From Sphaerolaimus hirsutus (Eukaryota > Nematoda > Chromadorea > Monhysterida > Sphaerolaimidae): 64,000 nucleotides of DNA. The stretch spans positions 248,001 to 312,000 of the forward strand of contig CAXIWS010000464.1 of the NCBI GenBank assembly GCA_964036195.1, written 5' to 3'. The position numbers were made by a program, and so were the translations under genes. The stretch's first letter is position 1, and each line of letters starts with the position of its first letter. The notes beneath the pieces were generated by a model. It worked only from the letters and a program-made list of their open reading frames with translations. It did no database searches and was not told where the DNA came from. This document shows positions 11,753-23,003 of the stretch, piece by piece.

Positions 11753-13029
11753 TGTGATGAAGCTACCGAAGTCAGCGTCTTCCACCACCGAATCCGGCTG
11801 CTTCAAGACCGTAGTGAGAAACGGCCTTTAGAGTGGTTGATTTCCCGTTGTGGCCGAACGTCCACTTGTCGACAGCCAAGTTGAATTTATTTCGTGGTTG
11901 CGTGTTGAAAGGGGTTCGAAATTGTTTCAGGTACTTTATTTGATCAGATACAGCCAAATATAAAAGCGCAAAGCCTAGCGAGCTTCCTAGTCGAAGTTTC
12001 TATCGCTAGCTTATTTTCGTTCAGAAGCTTGGGGTCCGCAGACTGAAGTAAAAACTTCCAAAGTAACTAAGACACGGAAATCATGTATAGAAAAACAGCT
12101 ACAGTAATTTCCTAATACAAATACACAAATAAGTCACGAATGTAACAAATAAACACATCTAGCCGAAACAGTTGCCTTATACTGCGCGTGCATACATTCA
12201 AACAATTATGGTAAAGAAATACCAAGTACAAATTGGGCTAATAGAAAAACTATTAATCTTGAGAGGCGCGAAGTCGGCAAACTCGGCCGATTTACTAATT
12301 TGCTTCAATTTGTCAGAAAACATTGACGCACATTGGAACTAATATGATAGGGTTTGGAAATTGTAAATAGTGGTATAAATGTTCCTAATGACGTAAATAG
12401 AACATGGTATATTCAACACAACAATAATAATCACTTCTTGAAAACGTATATTTCATAATTAACAAATTGGGACTTATTTGGAGTAAATGGGTATTGTAAT
12501 TGAGCAGGGTTTATAATTAATATCAAAGTAAATATGATATAACTTATAAGCAGGGTTATAACAATTATGCCTACGCGAAGGGCTTCGTAAATATGTACAA
12601 TAAATGCTAGTTGCACACAGGGCACTATTTCTCTATTAGGACGCTGGCCTAGATAATTACGCAGCACATAAATATTCACAAGATTTGACTTTGTCAACTT
12701 ACAAGTAAACCATGTAAATGTATATATAATAATGATCAGAAAATTACGGCGAGTTGAATGAGCCTAATATTATATTAATACACCTAATAATAACATATTT
12801 GACCTTTTAACCTAAACATTCCACATAAATCTATCAATAACTTATAAAACACTTTCCTAATCGAATATTCTCCATGGATACGTAGTAAGTGTAGGAAATA
12901 CAATTTTGTGTGGTAGATAAATATAGTGCATGAAATGTAAATTGGTGCAAATAAGTAAATAGATAAAAATGAGCCTAATTATCAAGTCTCTGTATTTCTT
13001 TATCCATCCATTTTGCCACGGTCAGCACA
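11753..13029 (-). mobile_element. 3' LTR of element 1 (1277-bp subtype)
   Basis: On the minus strand it runs TGTGCTGACC ... TTCATCACA. It matches the 5' LTR (23004-24280) at all but two positions found by eye. Compared with the 1299-bp LTRs, the first 300 bp or so and the last 130 bp or so are close, but the middle differs at many sites with several small indels. On the minus strand AATAAA occurs at 11935-11940 and 11886-11891. Confidence 0.95.
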
Positions 13030-13071
13030 CTCCGGGCGGAAGAGTTGCTGCACCCCGTTGTTGTAGCAACG
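13030..13071 (-). other. spacer between env stop and 3' LTR of element 1
   Basis: A 42-bp segment where the polypurine tract for plus-strand priming would be expected. On the minus strand it ends CTTCCGCCCGGAG before the LTR, which is not a purine run. It contains an imperfect inverted repeat equivalent to the 9-bp stem seen in element 2; one base pair is lost here. Confidence 0.6.
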
Positions 13072-15615
13072 TCACATGCTGGTGGTGGTGGGCGCCAAAG
13101 TGATGAGTGGCGTTTCCACAGTCGCCTCGGTGGTGAACGTGGTTGTGCGCGAAGTCGTGGGCGTGCGTGAAGTTGCAGGTCCAGTTGCTGGTGATGCCAA
13201 CGCCGACCTAGCCTGATGATGAAGTAGGTAGTTGCCCGTATCGCTTCCTGCGCGTTCGCGTGTGGTGAATTTGCGGATATCAGGCATGTGAACACTGTCT
13301 CTGTTCCTGGCTCTGACTTGTCCTTCATCAGCTGAACTTTCATCTGGCTGAACGTATGCTGATAGTGACTTTGCCATTCTGTCCTCTGTTTCTGCTCTCC
13401 TGGCAAATCTGACGGACTGTGTTGAGTTGGATCTGGCTCTCCTCTTGATTGCTGGTCTCAACTCTGTCTTGCATACTTTTCTTTGTGGATAATTGGTCTC
13501 TTTCTGAGTTGATTTCTTGATAGTATATCGGATGGCTCTGAAGCATAACCATATGCATTTGAACGGGCACACTATGCATTTCCATATGCATGTGTATACG
13601 TATGGTGGAATCACTGGCTTCCCTGTGGCAATTCTCCAATTGTACCATAGGTATCCTGCAGCTATAATTCCGGCTATCAGGATTGTGATCCCCAGCAGCA
13701 TTGCGATTGTGTTGATGATCACTTGAAAGGGTCCTTTCAGCATTCCTCCCATAAAGTTGGTGTACCCTTTTGACACTCCAGATATATAGTGACCATATGC
13801 CTTGCCGATTCCTGCTGCTGTTTGTCCAATTCCAGCTCCAATGCCTTCTATTGAATTTCTGATCACTCTGGGATCCAATGACATATCTGCTGTGTAATCG
13901 ATCAACTGATTCTGCACATGCTCTAAATTCTGTAGTCTCTGAATCTGGCCTCTGACATCCATGAAATTGGTCGCTCTGTTGACAATGTTGGTGAACAGGT
14001 GAGGCGCATCAAATGTGAAGGCCTGCCATTGTCCTTTCCATGTCATTTCAATTGGCGTCTCTGTGACGTGCACCATTCCATGTGCGGACTTCCACTGTCC
14101 ATGTTCATTTCTGTATAGGTGCGGTGTGGTGTGGCTGCAGTCCTCTTCTGGTGATTTCTCCACCAAGTCTCTGCTGCCTGGGCTCTTGAACCACAAGGGC
14201 CCGTCTTTGTCCAATCTCATTGGTGTGTATTTGTAGCATGTCTCTCCCACTTTTCCTGTCTGATAAATTATGTATGGCTGTACTTCCTTGCATTCCCAAA
14301 ACATAATTGCTTCTCCAGCCCATTCTGCATGAACATCCTGTCTTCCCAGCATAGCTCGAATTCCCAATGTTGGATCGATGCGGAAAAGCTGAGTCAACAT
14401 GTCCAGCTGGTTCTTGCGAAGTTGACATAGCTGATGCCATACAATCGCAAATTGTGCTTGAGTCATCTCTCTGACCACATGTTGCAGGAACTGAAACTTG
14501 GAGTTTCTGTCGTCCAATCTGGCATACAATGTTCCACTGATTGTCGACTCTCTTGCCTCCACTATCTTTCCTGGCATTGCCCATTCCACAGGCACATCTT
14601 CTCTTCTGTCAAACTGGATGAATACACCTCCTTGATCGGTGTAGTATGTGTCTCCCGGAACACATTCTGAACCAATTGGCCTCTTTGTCTTGTTGCTGTG
14701 GGAGTATGCTGCTTGCAATTTTGACACGATAATTGTCTGGCCAGATATCTCTGATTTGAATCTGCCAATTCTCTCATATGCACATTGATGCTTGAAGTTC
14801 TCTGTATCCCACACTGTGATTCCATAATTGTGGTCTCTGCAATGTCCCATCATGGCTCTGCACTGGCTGAAATCTTGCAAGTCGCTGATTACAGTCTTTC
14901 CATCGAGTGAAGCCACGGTTCCTTCTTCCATGTAGAAGTTACTGACGACATTTTCTTTGTCATGACAACACCATGAATATTCCACATTCAGGGTTTGATT
15001 GGTTGTCCACACTCTGGGCTCCATTTCCACCAAAGGTGTTCCTCTGAACATCTTGTGAATTCTTGCATAGTTACAGGCTACCACGCCAACTTGCTGGTAT
15101 TTCTCAAAATTGCCTGTAATGCCTTTCGCTCCCCAGAAACTGGTGTGTGTGATGATCTCTTTGATTCTGATGTAGCATCTGTATGCTTTCTCTTTCTGTG
15201 GAATCTGTCTCTGTGCGTAAAGTGTAACTTTCATTGCCTTGACAAAATTTCTTGGTGAGATATGGCACTGCACTTCTTCAGGAACTGTAAGCGCATGTCC
15301 ATGCCTCCCACTGGTACAAATTTGGTACTTCTGGCTTTGTGAATTGATCACCTGTTCCACAGGATGATCCTTAATTGCATCCTTGAATCTCTCATAAGTC
15401 TGCATTTCTCTGACAGATTTTGGTGGCCATTCTGAAGGCAAAGGCGGCAATCCATGATGCGCTGCCAATGATGGTGGCCTTACTGTCGAGGTTTATAGAA
15501 CGTATGTTCTGGAAAATACTTCGCTGTAAGCTTTGCCGGCTTCTCTCAGCGTTGCTGACTCTGACATGCCTGTCAGCATCAACACCATACACAGCGTTCC
15601 AATCACCAGACTGCT
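13072..15615 (-). pseudogene. env: envelope-like glycoprotein of element 1, interrupted after the signal peptide
   Basis: The env part of the frame spans codons 2054-2900. A hydrophobic segment (codons about 2054-2074, 15615-15553, containing LCMVLMLTG) looks like a signal peptide. The TAA at 15493-15495 falls about 20 codons after it, so the mature region is cut off from its leader; frame 15492-13072 is otherwise open. The ectodomain has about 14 cysteines, including a CC pair (codons 2269-2270), and N-linked sites NQT and NKT. A heptad-like stretch and a Gly/Ala-rich segment (GIGAGIG) precede one transmembrane helix (codons about 2685-2711, 13722-13642). A Cys-rich membrane-proximal tail and a 150-residue basic, Ser/Thr-rich tail follow. 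The spacing of the AGE...W.C and GETCY...PM elements suggests the chuvirus-like glycoproteins captured by some BEL/Pao elements, but this is recognition by eye. No ATG lies directly after the stop. Confidence 0.75.
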
Positions 15616-18600
15616 GGTGGTTGCTGTGGCTTTCCCTGTTGCACTTCTCAGGACTCTATCTGATGCTGAGTTCCTCTGAGCAGGGTTTGGTACAGAGTCT
15701 CTGTTCGAGCTCTGATTTCTGACATGTTTCTGGACAATTGCTGGGTCCAGTAAATCCACTTTGACTGTCACTGCTGTCTCTGGGATATCCATTGTCTTTG
15801 AATTGATTTCCAGCGGATACAATTGATTGAGTGGTCTGCTGACCACATTTCTGTTGGCAGTTCTGACTTTTGCTGAGCGAATCTGTCCATCTTTGCTGGG
15901 CTCTAACTGCTCGATGCGACCCATCCTCCATGCACCTCTGGGCATGTTCTCTTCATAAATCAGCACAACTTCATTCACTTTGGGTTCTTGAGTCGCTGTC
16001 AATCTGCCATGTTTGTGCATCACCTGAGTTCTTTCCCTCAAGCTCGGAATGTACTCTTGATGCCACAGGTCCCAGAACTTATCCAAAGTTTGCTGGGTTG
16101 TCTCCCAATATTTCTGCAGTTTCGCTGCGTTATCCATTCTGGGCACAAATTCTTCGTCTTTGTCTGCGTCAAACTGTGGTGCTCCAATCTGACCTTCCCC
16201 TGTCAGGAAGTCCTTTGGCGTCAGCACTCTGAGGCTCTTTACATCACCATAGATGTAAGAGATTGGATTGCTGTTGATCACTGCCTCAACTTCTGGCAAA
16301 AGTGTCAACAATTCTTGCAGAGTTAACATTCTGTGCCCCACAGCTGCTTTGAAATGTTTCTTGGTGATGCCCACCATTCTTTCATAGACTCCTCCTTGCC
16401 ATGGTGCCATAGGAGTAGTCATGTTCCACTGGATTTGTTGCTGTGAGCAGTAAGTCTGTACTGCTCCACTTTTGACCATTTCTGACCATTCCTTTCCAGT
16501 ATTGATGGCCTTGTCAGTGCTTGTGCTGAGCACTTTCTCTGTCAATTTGAATTGCGTAGCATTGTCTGAAATCACTGCCTCAGGCTTTCCACGCCTGGCG
16601 ATGAATCTCCTGACTGCGTTCAGGAATTCCTGTGCTGTCATGTCCAGCACACTTTCCAGGTGAACTGCACGTGTCACCATACATGTGAACAAACAGATCC
16701 ACATTTTCCTGTGATCTTTGTCCACTTTGTACCAAACTGGTCCCAAATAATCCAAGCCCGTGTACTGGAACGGTCTGGCTCTCTGAACTCTGGTTTCTGG
16801 TAAATCTGGCATTGGTGGAAGCTGGTACGGCTTCGCTCCCAATTTCTTACAGGTTGGGCAGGTTCTGGTCACATTGTAGATCATCCGTCTGCCCTGTGTA
16901 ATCCAGTACTTTTGTCTGATCGTTGCCAATGTGTGTTGCACTCCTGCGTGCATCAACTTCTCATGCTGGTCTCTGACGATCAGCTGAGTCACTGTAGCCG
17001 TTGCTGGCAACAGTATGAGTGGCACTGTGACCTCCTGTGGGTCTGTATGCTCCATTCTGCCGTGGCACTTCAGGATTCCATCCTGATGCATTTGCACATT
17101 GAGCCATTTGATCAACTGCTGGTCTGCAGCTGTTTTCTTGCTATTCTGGCTGCCTCTGCTGTGGCCTGTTGCCAGAATCTCTGCCACTCTTTTGTAATGA
17201 TTTTGTTGCGTCACTTTGATCCAATATTTCAACGCAATCTCTCTCTCTTCAATACTGATAATTCCCTGTGGTTTTATTGTACCACATATACTTTTCATGA
17301 TTTCTGACAATCCATTCTGACTGTCATTTTTGCTGCGCTTTTTGTGCATCTGTCGCACAAATCTCATCACGTATACTGTTGTATCCAGTAATTTTGTCAG
17401 TGATGAGAATCTCTGTATCTCAATTCCCAATGGATTGCTTTGCTTGCTTTCATCAGCTTGCACGTTGCTGGCATCTGGGTCACTGACCACTTGCTGTGTG
17501 GCGCCCAGGTAAATTGGACTGGCTTTTGGGAACTTGAGCTCTTCTCTCTTGATTTCTGCCATTACTTCTGGCGTAACTGGCTCCACTTTCGGCTCTGGCC
17601 ATTCTCCAGTCATTAGCCATTCTGGCCCCTTCCACCACAGGTTACTGCCTTCCAACTCTGACATATTCATGCCTCTTGTGGCCATGTCAGCTGGGTTCTC
17701 CAGTCCTGCGATGTGACTGATGTGCATGTTTTCTGTCTCACTCTGAATTTTTCTGATTTCATCCAATCTGTTCTTGACAAAACATGCCAGTGGCTTCGCT
17801 GTTGTTAGCCACTTCAGACAACAGGTTGAATCTGACCATACAACTGTTTGACTGAATTTGACGTCCTTGAGCTCCTTGTGAATAAACTTTGACATTCTGC
17901 TGCCAATCAACATTGCTAATAATTCCAGCCGTGGAATTGTCACTTCTGGTTTCTTTGGAGCTAGTCTCAATCTGGAGTACAGCAGGCTTGATGTGCCGCT
18001 GTCATTTTCTGTTTTCTGGCATATGTATGCCGCTGCGCTGTATGCCATTGCTGAGGCATCAACAAAAATGTGCAGTTGTGCATCTGCACTACTCTGATAA
18101 TTCAGATTTCTGTTGAACTTGATCTGTCCAACCTTGAGCAATTCTGTCTCTAATTGCTGCCAAATTGCTGTCTGTTCCTCAGACAGGGGAGTATCCCACT
18201 CTTTGGCACTTGGTCCTGAATGCCATAACGTTTGCAAAAATCTCTTTGCTGGCAGTAGGACAGGACTGACGAGTCCCATTGGATCAAAACATCCCGCAGT
18301 CACCTTTGCAACTGTCCTTTTCGTGGGAAGTTTGATTTTCTGGTCAGTTTCTGATAATTGTGATTGTTGGACTGCCTTTGGCGTTTTCAGCCACATCTGG
18401 TCGCTTTCTGTGTCCCATTTCATTCCTAGGACTGTTGTGACAATTTCCTTGGCTACATCTGACTCTGCCAATTGCCAAGTAAAGTTCTTATTGTTGCTGT
18501 TCCATTCTCTCAGATTCATCTGTGCCTCTGTGAACAGCACTTTGGATTCCTGGTACAATTTGATTGCTTTCTGCTCTGTGTCCACACTGAGGATCAAATT

Positions 18601-19788
18601 ATCCACATACAGATTTTCATCGATCAATTTTGCATTTTCTGTGCCAGCTTGATTCAGGTGGTATCTGACTGTCAGCGCCAGCAGCGCTGGGCTGCAGATT
18701 ATACCAAATGGTACTCTGGCAAATCTGTAAAGCTGAATGTTGTCCTCCATGGATGGTTTCGTGGGATCCTTGTACCACAGAAATCTTGTCACATCTCTGT
18801 CACTGTCCTGCAGACTAATCTGCAGAAACGCTTTCTCTATGTCTGCGACCAGGGCGACTCCATGCAACCGGAATCGCATCAGCATCCCTACCAGCTGTGG
18901 TAGTATCACTGGACCGCGGTACATGCACTCATTCAAGCTTGGCATGCCTGGCGGTTTTGCTGAGGCATCATAAACCTCTCTGACCTTTGTGGTAGTTTTC
19001 TCTGGCCTTATCACTGGTTGATGAGGCAATATATGGAATTTTCTGCCATCCATAATATCCTCTTGGACTTTCTCAATCACTCCTTGCTCCTCTTGTGCTT
19101 TCATGATTGCCTGAATTTTCTCCAGTAATTCTGGGTCTCTTTTGAGCCTGTTGGTGAGGTACCTGAACCTCTTGAATGCCATTGCTTTGTTATCTGGGAG
19201 TTCATGCAAATTTGGTTTGTACATGAACTTTACAGAGTACCGTCCATCTGGGCTTCTCTGTACACTATCATTGAATTGCTTGATGGCCTCATCGTCCTCG
19301 ACGAGGTCTGGTTGGTCCATTATGCCAATGGTATCCAGTCTGTCCATGTCTTTGACATTTGGTACAGGAGCAATTGACAACGGTGCTTCCTCGTACCACT
19401 TTTCTCTCTGAATTTGATGCACAATTGTGTTGACCACCACCGGATATGCGCCATCCGTGGTCCATTGATTTCTGTTGCTTGTCAGCTGCCCACCTCCCAT
19501 CAGCAATCCCAATTCTGATGGAATGACATACAATCCTGACGGAAGTCTGGTGGTGCTGGTGTTTCTGGACATCAAGTCCCAGAAATAATTCAAGCCCACT
19601 ATAATGTCTGGCTTGAACTTGCACTCTGTCCCTTTTTCCTTGGGAATTCTGTCTGCTAAGTAACTCTCATCCGGGAAGTACTTCTGCAGGTACTTTTCAT
19701 CCTGTTCTGACACAGGCACTTTGACTTGTTCTGTGGTCAACGTCGGGACCACATCAGCCACCATATCAACTTTCTGGCCATTTCTAAG
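15493..19788 (-). pseudogene. pol: pol of element 1: RT, RNase H, integrase
   Basis: Open frame after the TGA at codon 662, with the first ATG at 19764. The linker is followed by reverse transcriptase: ADIEKAF with catalytic Asp at 18841-18843, RVPFG, then YVDN at 18598-18609, with Asn in place of the second Asp of YxDD. Next are RNase H (VDAS, RLELL, WSDST and NPAD, catalytic D/E/D/D, about 18084-17665), an integrase zinc-binding region (HX4H and CX2C, 16965-16849), a DDE core (GLDY, ISDN, YERM; 16767-16375) and a Pao-type C-terminal domain (about 16002-15805). One oddity is NSNP at 16267-16269, where element 2 and most related integrases have NSRP. The frame then runs into env codons until TAA 15493. 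Without readthrough of codon 662 or internal initiation the enzymes would not be made. Confidence 0.9.
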
Positions 19789-21774
19789 TCACATTCTGAA
19801 TTCCACTTGCTGTACTACTTTATAGTGCGGCTTTTCATTTCCGAATGTGTACACCTGGATGTGGTGTTCACCTGTACTCTTCAAATTGAGTTTCTTGGCC
19901 ACTTTCTCTGACATGTACGTTCCCTGGGATCCTGTGTCCAGGAACGCTTGAATCTGTAGTGGTGGCTGTTCAGGCTCCATCTCTGTATCCATTTCTGAAG
20001 CCTCAATCACGGTTCTGGCTGTCATCAGCATTGACATATTCCTGTTTACTGACAGGTTCACTGATGTATTTTGTTGCTTTGTATTTGGTTCTGTAACCAC
20101 TGTGCTGGATATGGTTTCTGTCTCCACCACTTCTGGTCCAGCTTCTTCCACAGTGACACAATTCACTGTGGCCTTTCTCTGTTGGCTCTGTGCTGGTCGA
20201 CCGACCGTTGGCACAGACTTTCTGCCATTGTTTGCTAATTGCTGGCCATTCTGTTGACCATTCGCTCTGAATGCTGGAATTTGCCGTCCAGCGTTTCCAT
20301 TGCTATTGTCTCCAAATTTCTCTGGGCACACCGCAGTGTGGTGCCTATTGGACTTGCAATAGAAGCAACTTCTCGTAAATTGACATTGATTCATGTAATG
20401 CCCTTTCTGCAGGCATCTCAGGCATCGCTCTGCCTTTGACAAAATCACTCTCCTTTCTCTGGCAGTTTTGAACTTTGGACACTTATCATTGAAGTGTAAT
20501 TGCTGTGTGTCATTGCAGAACACACACGGTCTCCCAGGATTCATAAATCCAGCCTGTGGTGCACTCTGACCATTCTGGATCACAGACATGCTCCCTGTGC
20601 TGGTCCTTGGGTTCTCTAGCCCTCTGAATCGATTCCCATTGCCTTGGAACCGATTATTGAATTGCTGTGCGCGGGGATTATTCCCGAATCCCTGGCGCGA
20701 TTGCTGAACTGGTGCCTCAGTTTGCTGTGCGTGCTGTACAGCCTCACTGAGCGCTAGCTGCTTGCCAAACAGCTTTCTGAATATCTCCACCGTCAAGGCT
20801 TCCTCAGTACCCTGTTCCTTCTGGATTTCTCTGAGAACCTCGGGTGGAACTTTCTGTTGCAGCTGGCTCAACAGCATTGGATGCTCCACTGATTCACCCA
20901 GTGACTCCAACTGCTGGAGCAGCCTTTCAATTGCATCAAACAAAATTCTCATATCCTGACAGGTATTCCTGGCCTGTCGCAGCTTCATGATATTACTCAT
21001 CAGCGTGTTTCTGACCACAACTGGTTGGTCATATCTCTTTTTGAGCATTGCAATTGCGGGTGCATAATTTTCTGCGGTTACACTCAATCCACTGATCATG
21101 CCAAATGCTGAATCTTTCAGCAAGCTCCTCAAGTATGAGAACTTGGAAATGTCCTCCAAATCTGTCCGATTGTGGATGTGGGATTCGAACATTTGCCACC
21201 ATGATCGAAATTTGACAATTTCCCCAGTAAACTGTTCCACTTCCAGTTTCTGTAATTTGACGCTCTTTGCTGTGGTTGCATTGGTTGAACTGGCCCCCGG
21301 AGCAGCTCCCTGAGCTGTCAGAGCCATCTGGGCAGCCATCTGCTGTATGAATGCTGTATTGACTTCATACATGGTATTTCCGCTCTGTTGCTGGATCATA
21401 TCTTGCAACTCTTCGATGTATACATTCATGGCTGCAATTTTCTGTGTCACCAAGTCTGACATGTTTGCATATTCCTCATATGAGTCTTGGTATATCTTCT
21501 GTTCTTGTTCCATCTGGTCGGGTTCGTCAATGTCCTTGACGACATCCCTCCATGCGTCAAATTGAGTTCTCACTGCAGTCATTGCACTTTCCAATTTTGC
21601 ACCCTCCTGTTTGACAGATGCAATCACTCTTCTCATTTCTGTTCTCTTTTCTTCCTTTGTTGCTCCCGCAAATATCTCTGGGTCATATTTGGCATATTCT
21701 CTTGCCAATCTGCTGTCCACCCTGTGCTTTGCCGGCCCCAGGGTCTTTCTGATGTGACCCGTTGGTGAAACCAT
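19789..21774 (-). CDS. gag: Gag and protease of element 1
   Basis: 661 codons from ATG 21774, placed in a good initiation context (AGAATGG), to TGA 19789. A 24-nt in-frame extension upstream begins with GTG and is not used as start. Residues 1-170 are charged and helical, with a likely coiled coil. Residues about 170-345 are the Gag core typical of BEL/Pao (EQFTGE ... WWQMFE). Three Cys/His knuckles follow: CVFC...C (417-432), CX2CX4HX4C at 451-464 and again at 470-483; these bind the packaged RNA. The aspartic protease motif FLDTGSQ has its Asp at residue 613 (19936-19938). The stop at codon 662 arose by C-to-T at a CpG relative to element 2 and truncates the protease soon after its active site. 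The protein would give Gag but no enzymes. Confidence 0.9.
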   Translation of the reverse strand: MVSPTGHIRKTLGPAKHRVDSRLAREYAKYDPEIFAGATKEEKRTEMRRVIASVKQEGAKLESAMTAVRTQFDAWRDVVKDIDEPDQMEQEQKIYQDSYEEYANMSDLVTQKIAAMNVYIEELQDMIQQQSGNTMYEVNTAFIQQMAAQMALTAQGAAPGASSTNATTAKSVKLQKLEVEQFTGEIVKFRSWWQMFESHIHNRTDLEDISKFSYLRSLLKDSAFGMISGLSVTAENYAPAIAMLKKRYDQPVVVRNTLMSNIMKLRQARNTCQDMRILFDAIERLLQQLESLGESVEHPMLLSQLQQKVPPEVLREIQKEQGTEEALTVEIFRKLFGKQLALSEAVQHAQQTEAPVQQSRQGFGNNPRAQQFNNRFQGNGNRFRGLENPRTSTGSMSVIQNGQSAPQAGFMNPGRPCVFCNDTQQLHFNDKCPKFKTARERRVILSKAERCLRCLQKGHYMNQCQFTRSCFYCKSNRHHTAVCPEKFGDNSNGNAGRQIPAFRANGQQNGQQLANNGRKSVPTVGRPAQSQQRKATVNCVTVEEAGPEVVETETISSTVVTEPNTKQQNTSVNLSVNRNMSMLMTARTVIEASEMDTEMEPEQPPLQIQAFLDTGSQGTYMSEKVAKKLNLKSTGEHHIQVYTFGNEKPHYKVVQQVEFRM

Positions 21775-21814
21775 TCTTGCTGATGAATTTTCCTTCACTG
21801 TTTCTCTTTATAGT

Positions 21815-22301
21815 GCGTCTCCTGTGACGCTTGTGACGCTTCTCTGCGTCTTTCTGTGTAGTGCTCTGTGCACCACGGATTTGTTGTGCCACGCACAATA
21901 CCAATGCAGTCCTACAGGCCCCTGACGTGTTCTCACGCGTTGACCTTTACTGCACTGGCACCAGGTGTGTTCCTAAAGCCCCTGACGTGATTGTTTACAC
22001 GCGTTGACTTCAACACACCGGTCAAATCCACCTGGACAATAAACAATTTATTTGCCCAGCAGTGTGCGCCCAAAGAGGGTCCGTACACACTCTTTCTGAG
22101 CGCTCTGGCGCTCTTTTCTGGCACACCTATGTGCCTTGTGACCACGCCGGCCACTTGCTTTCCTGAGCGGCTCCTGTGCCGCTGTGCGCAGTGCTGCGCT
22201 TGCCGTGTCGCCTGTGACACGTTTCTGTGCACTCTGGTGCACTTTCTGATTCTGGGCAGTGTTTCTGTACACTGCTCTGCAATTGCGCCTGTGCAATGCA
22301 G
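21815..22301 (-). ncRNA. hairpin array in the leader RNA of element 1
   Basis: Equivalent of the 49804-50289 array of element 2. All 13 hairpins listed there are present. The two base differences I found inside stems both change a Watson-Crick pair to G-U (GTAGTGC to GTGGTGC; the CACAC arm to CACAT). The other differences and the two 1-nt indels fall in loops or linkers. It is transcribed as part of the genomic RNA; the function is inferred only. Confidence 0.6.
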
Positions 22302-22987
22302 TATTCTGGCACTTTTGTGCTGTCTGATCTGATGGTACCGAGCAGGCACAGCGTGTATATTTGATGGGAGCTCCGCAAAGCTCCTACACGCTACCAAGTA
22401 TCCTAATACTTGGTTTTCAAATCCACTCTCTGTCAGCTACAGCCCTCTGTCAGCTACAGCCCTTTGTACACTGATACCCCTACTTTTGCACTTCCGAGGT
22501 ATGAGTCCACTCTTACCCAGTGGAGCGAGGGACCTCCGCGAATGCCCAAAAAACAGCCCTTTGACTAGCGTGGCTCTGTGGCGATCCTGTCTCCGTCAGG
22601 TCACCCTCCCTTGGCATAGGAAGGACGTGCGAGCGGTCACTGGCGTCCGGATGTCCAGGAGCGTCCAGCGAAAGTTTGACCACCGTCCGACAATGACTCC
22701 TTGTCAAATGCCGGTGCCGCCCAGCGTCTAGCACCTTGCCAGAACACTGGTGAAAGCTGCCTGAAATCCTGACAGGCTTGTCAGAACTCCAGTGTCCTCC
22801 GCGCGTGAGCGTAGAACCGCTCCCAGGATGTAGACAGGAGTGCCGTGACTTTGGCACAATGCTGTCTGCAAATCCACAGCCAACGCTCAGCCAAGGCCAA
22901 TTGATGTTCAGCAGGACTTTTGAAGTTCTGCCAACTGCCGCACAATGTCCGTTCCGGCTTGGTGATAGCACAATGTCATGCAATCAC

Positions 22988-23003
22988 CCTGCTCGCTGCG
23001 CCA
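22988..23003 (-). promoter_or_regulatory. primer-binding site of element 1 (tRNA-Ser)
   Basis: On the minus strand TGGCGCAGCGAGCAGG follows the 5' LTR without a gap. Its complement ends CCTGCTCGCTGCG-CCA, which fits the T-arm/acceptor 3' end of animal tRNA-Ser genes (GGTTCGAATCCTGCTC... type). The match extends about 16 nt and then breaks. Assignment to Ser is from knowledge of tRNA sequences, not a search. Confidence 0.75.

Larger units (their letters stand above)
21775..23003 (-). other. leader of element 1, primer-binding site to gag ATG
   Basis: A 1.23-kb noncoding leader. It shows a 17-bp tandem repeat (22428-22465 region) and a dense array of short hairpins (21815-22301). The apparent 154-aa frame at 21933-22397 starts at TTG and changes frame relative to element 2 through small indels, so coding is unlikely. 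The leader is about as similar to that of element 2 as the coding region is. Confidence 0.75.

Noticed and set aside
13072..15468. Calling env a separate ORF starting at 15468 in element 1
   Set aside because: The codon there is TTG and the signal peptide lies upstream of the TAA at 15493, in frame with pol. Element 2 has a sense codon at that place.
13517..15722. Plus-strand frames within element 1 and minus-strand frames within element 2
   Set aside because: They are antisense shadows of gag-pol-env with no domain resemblance.
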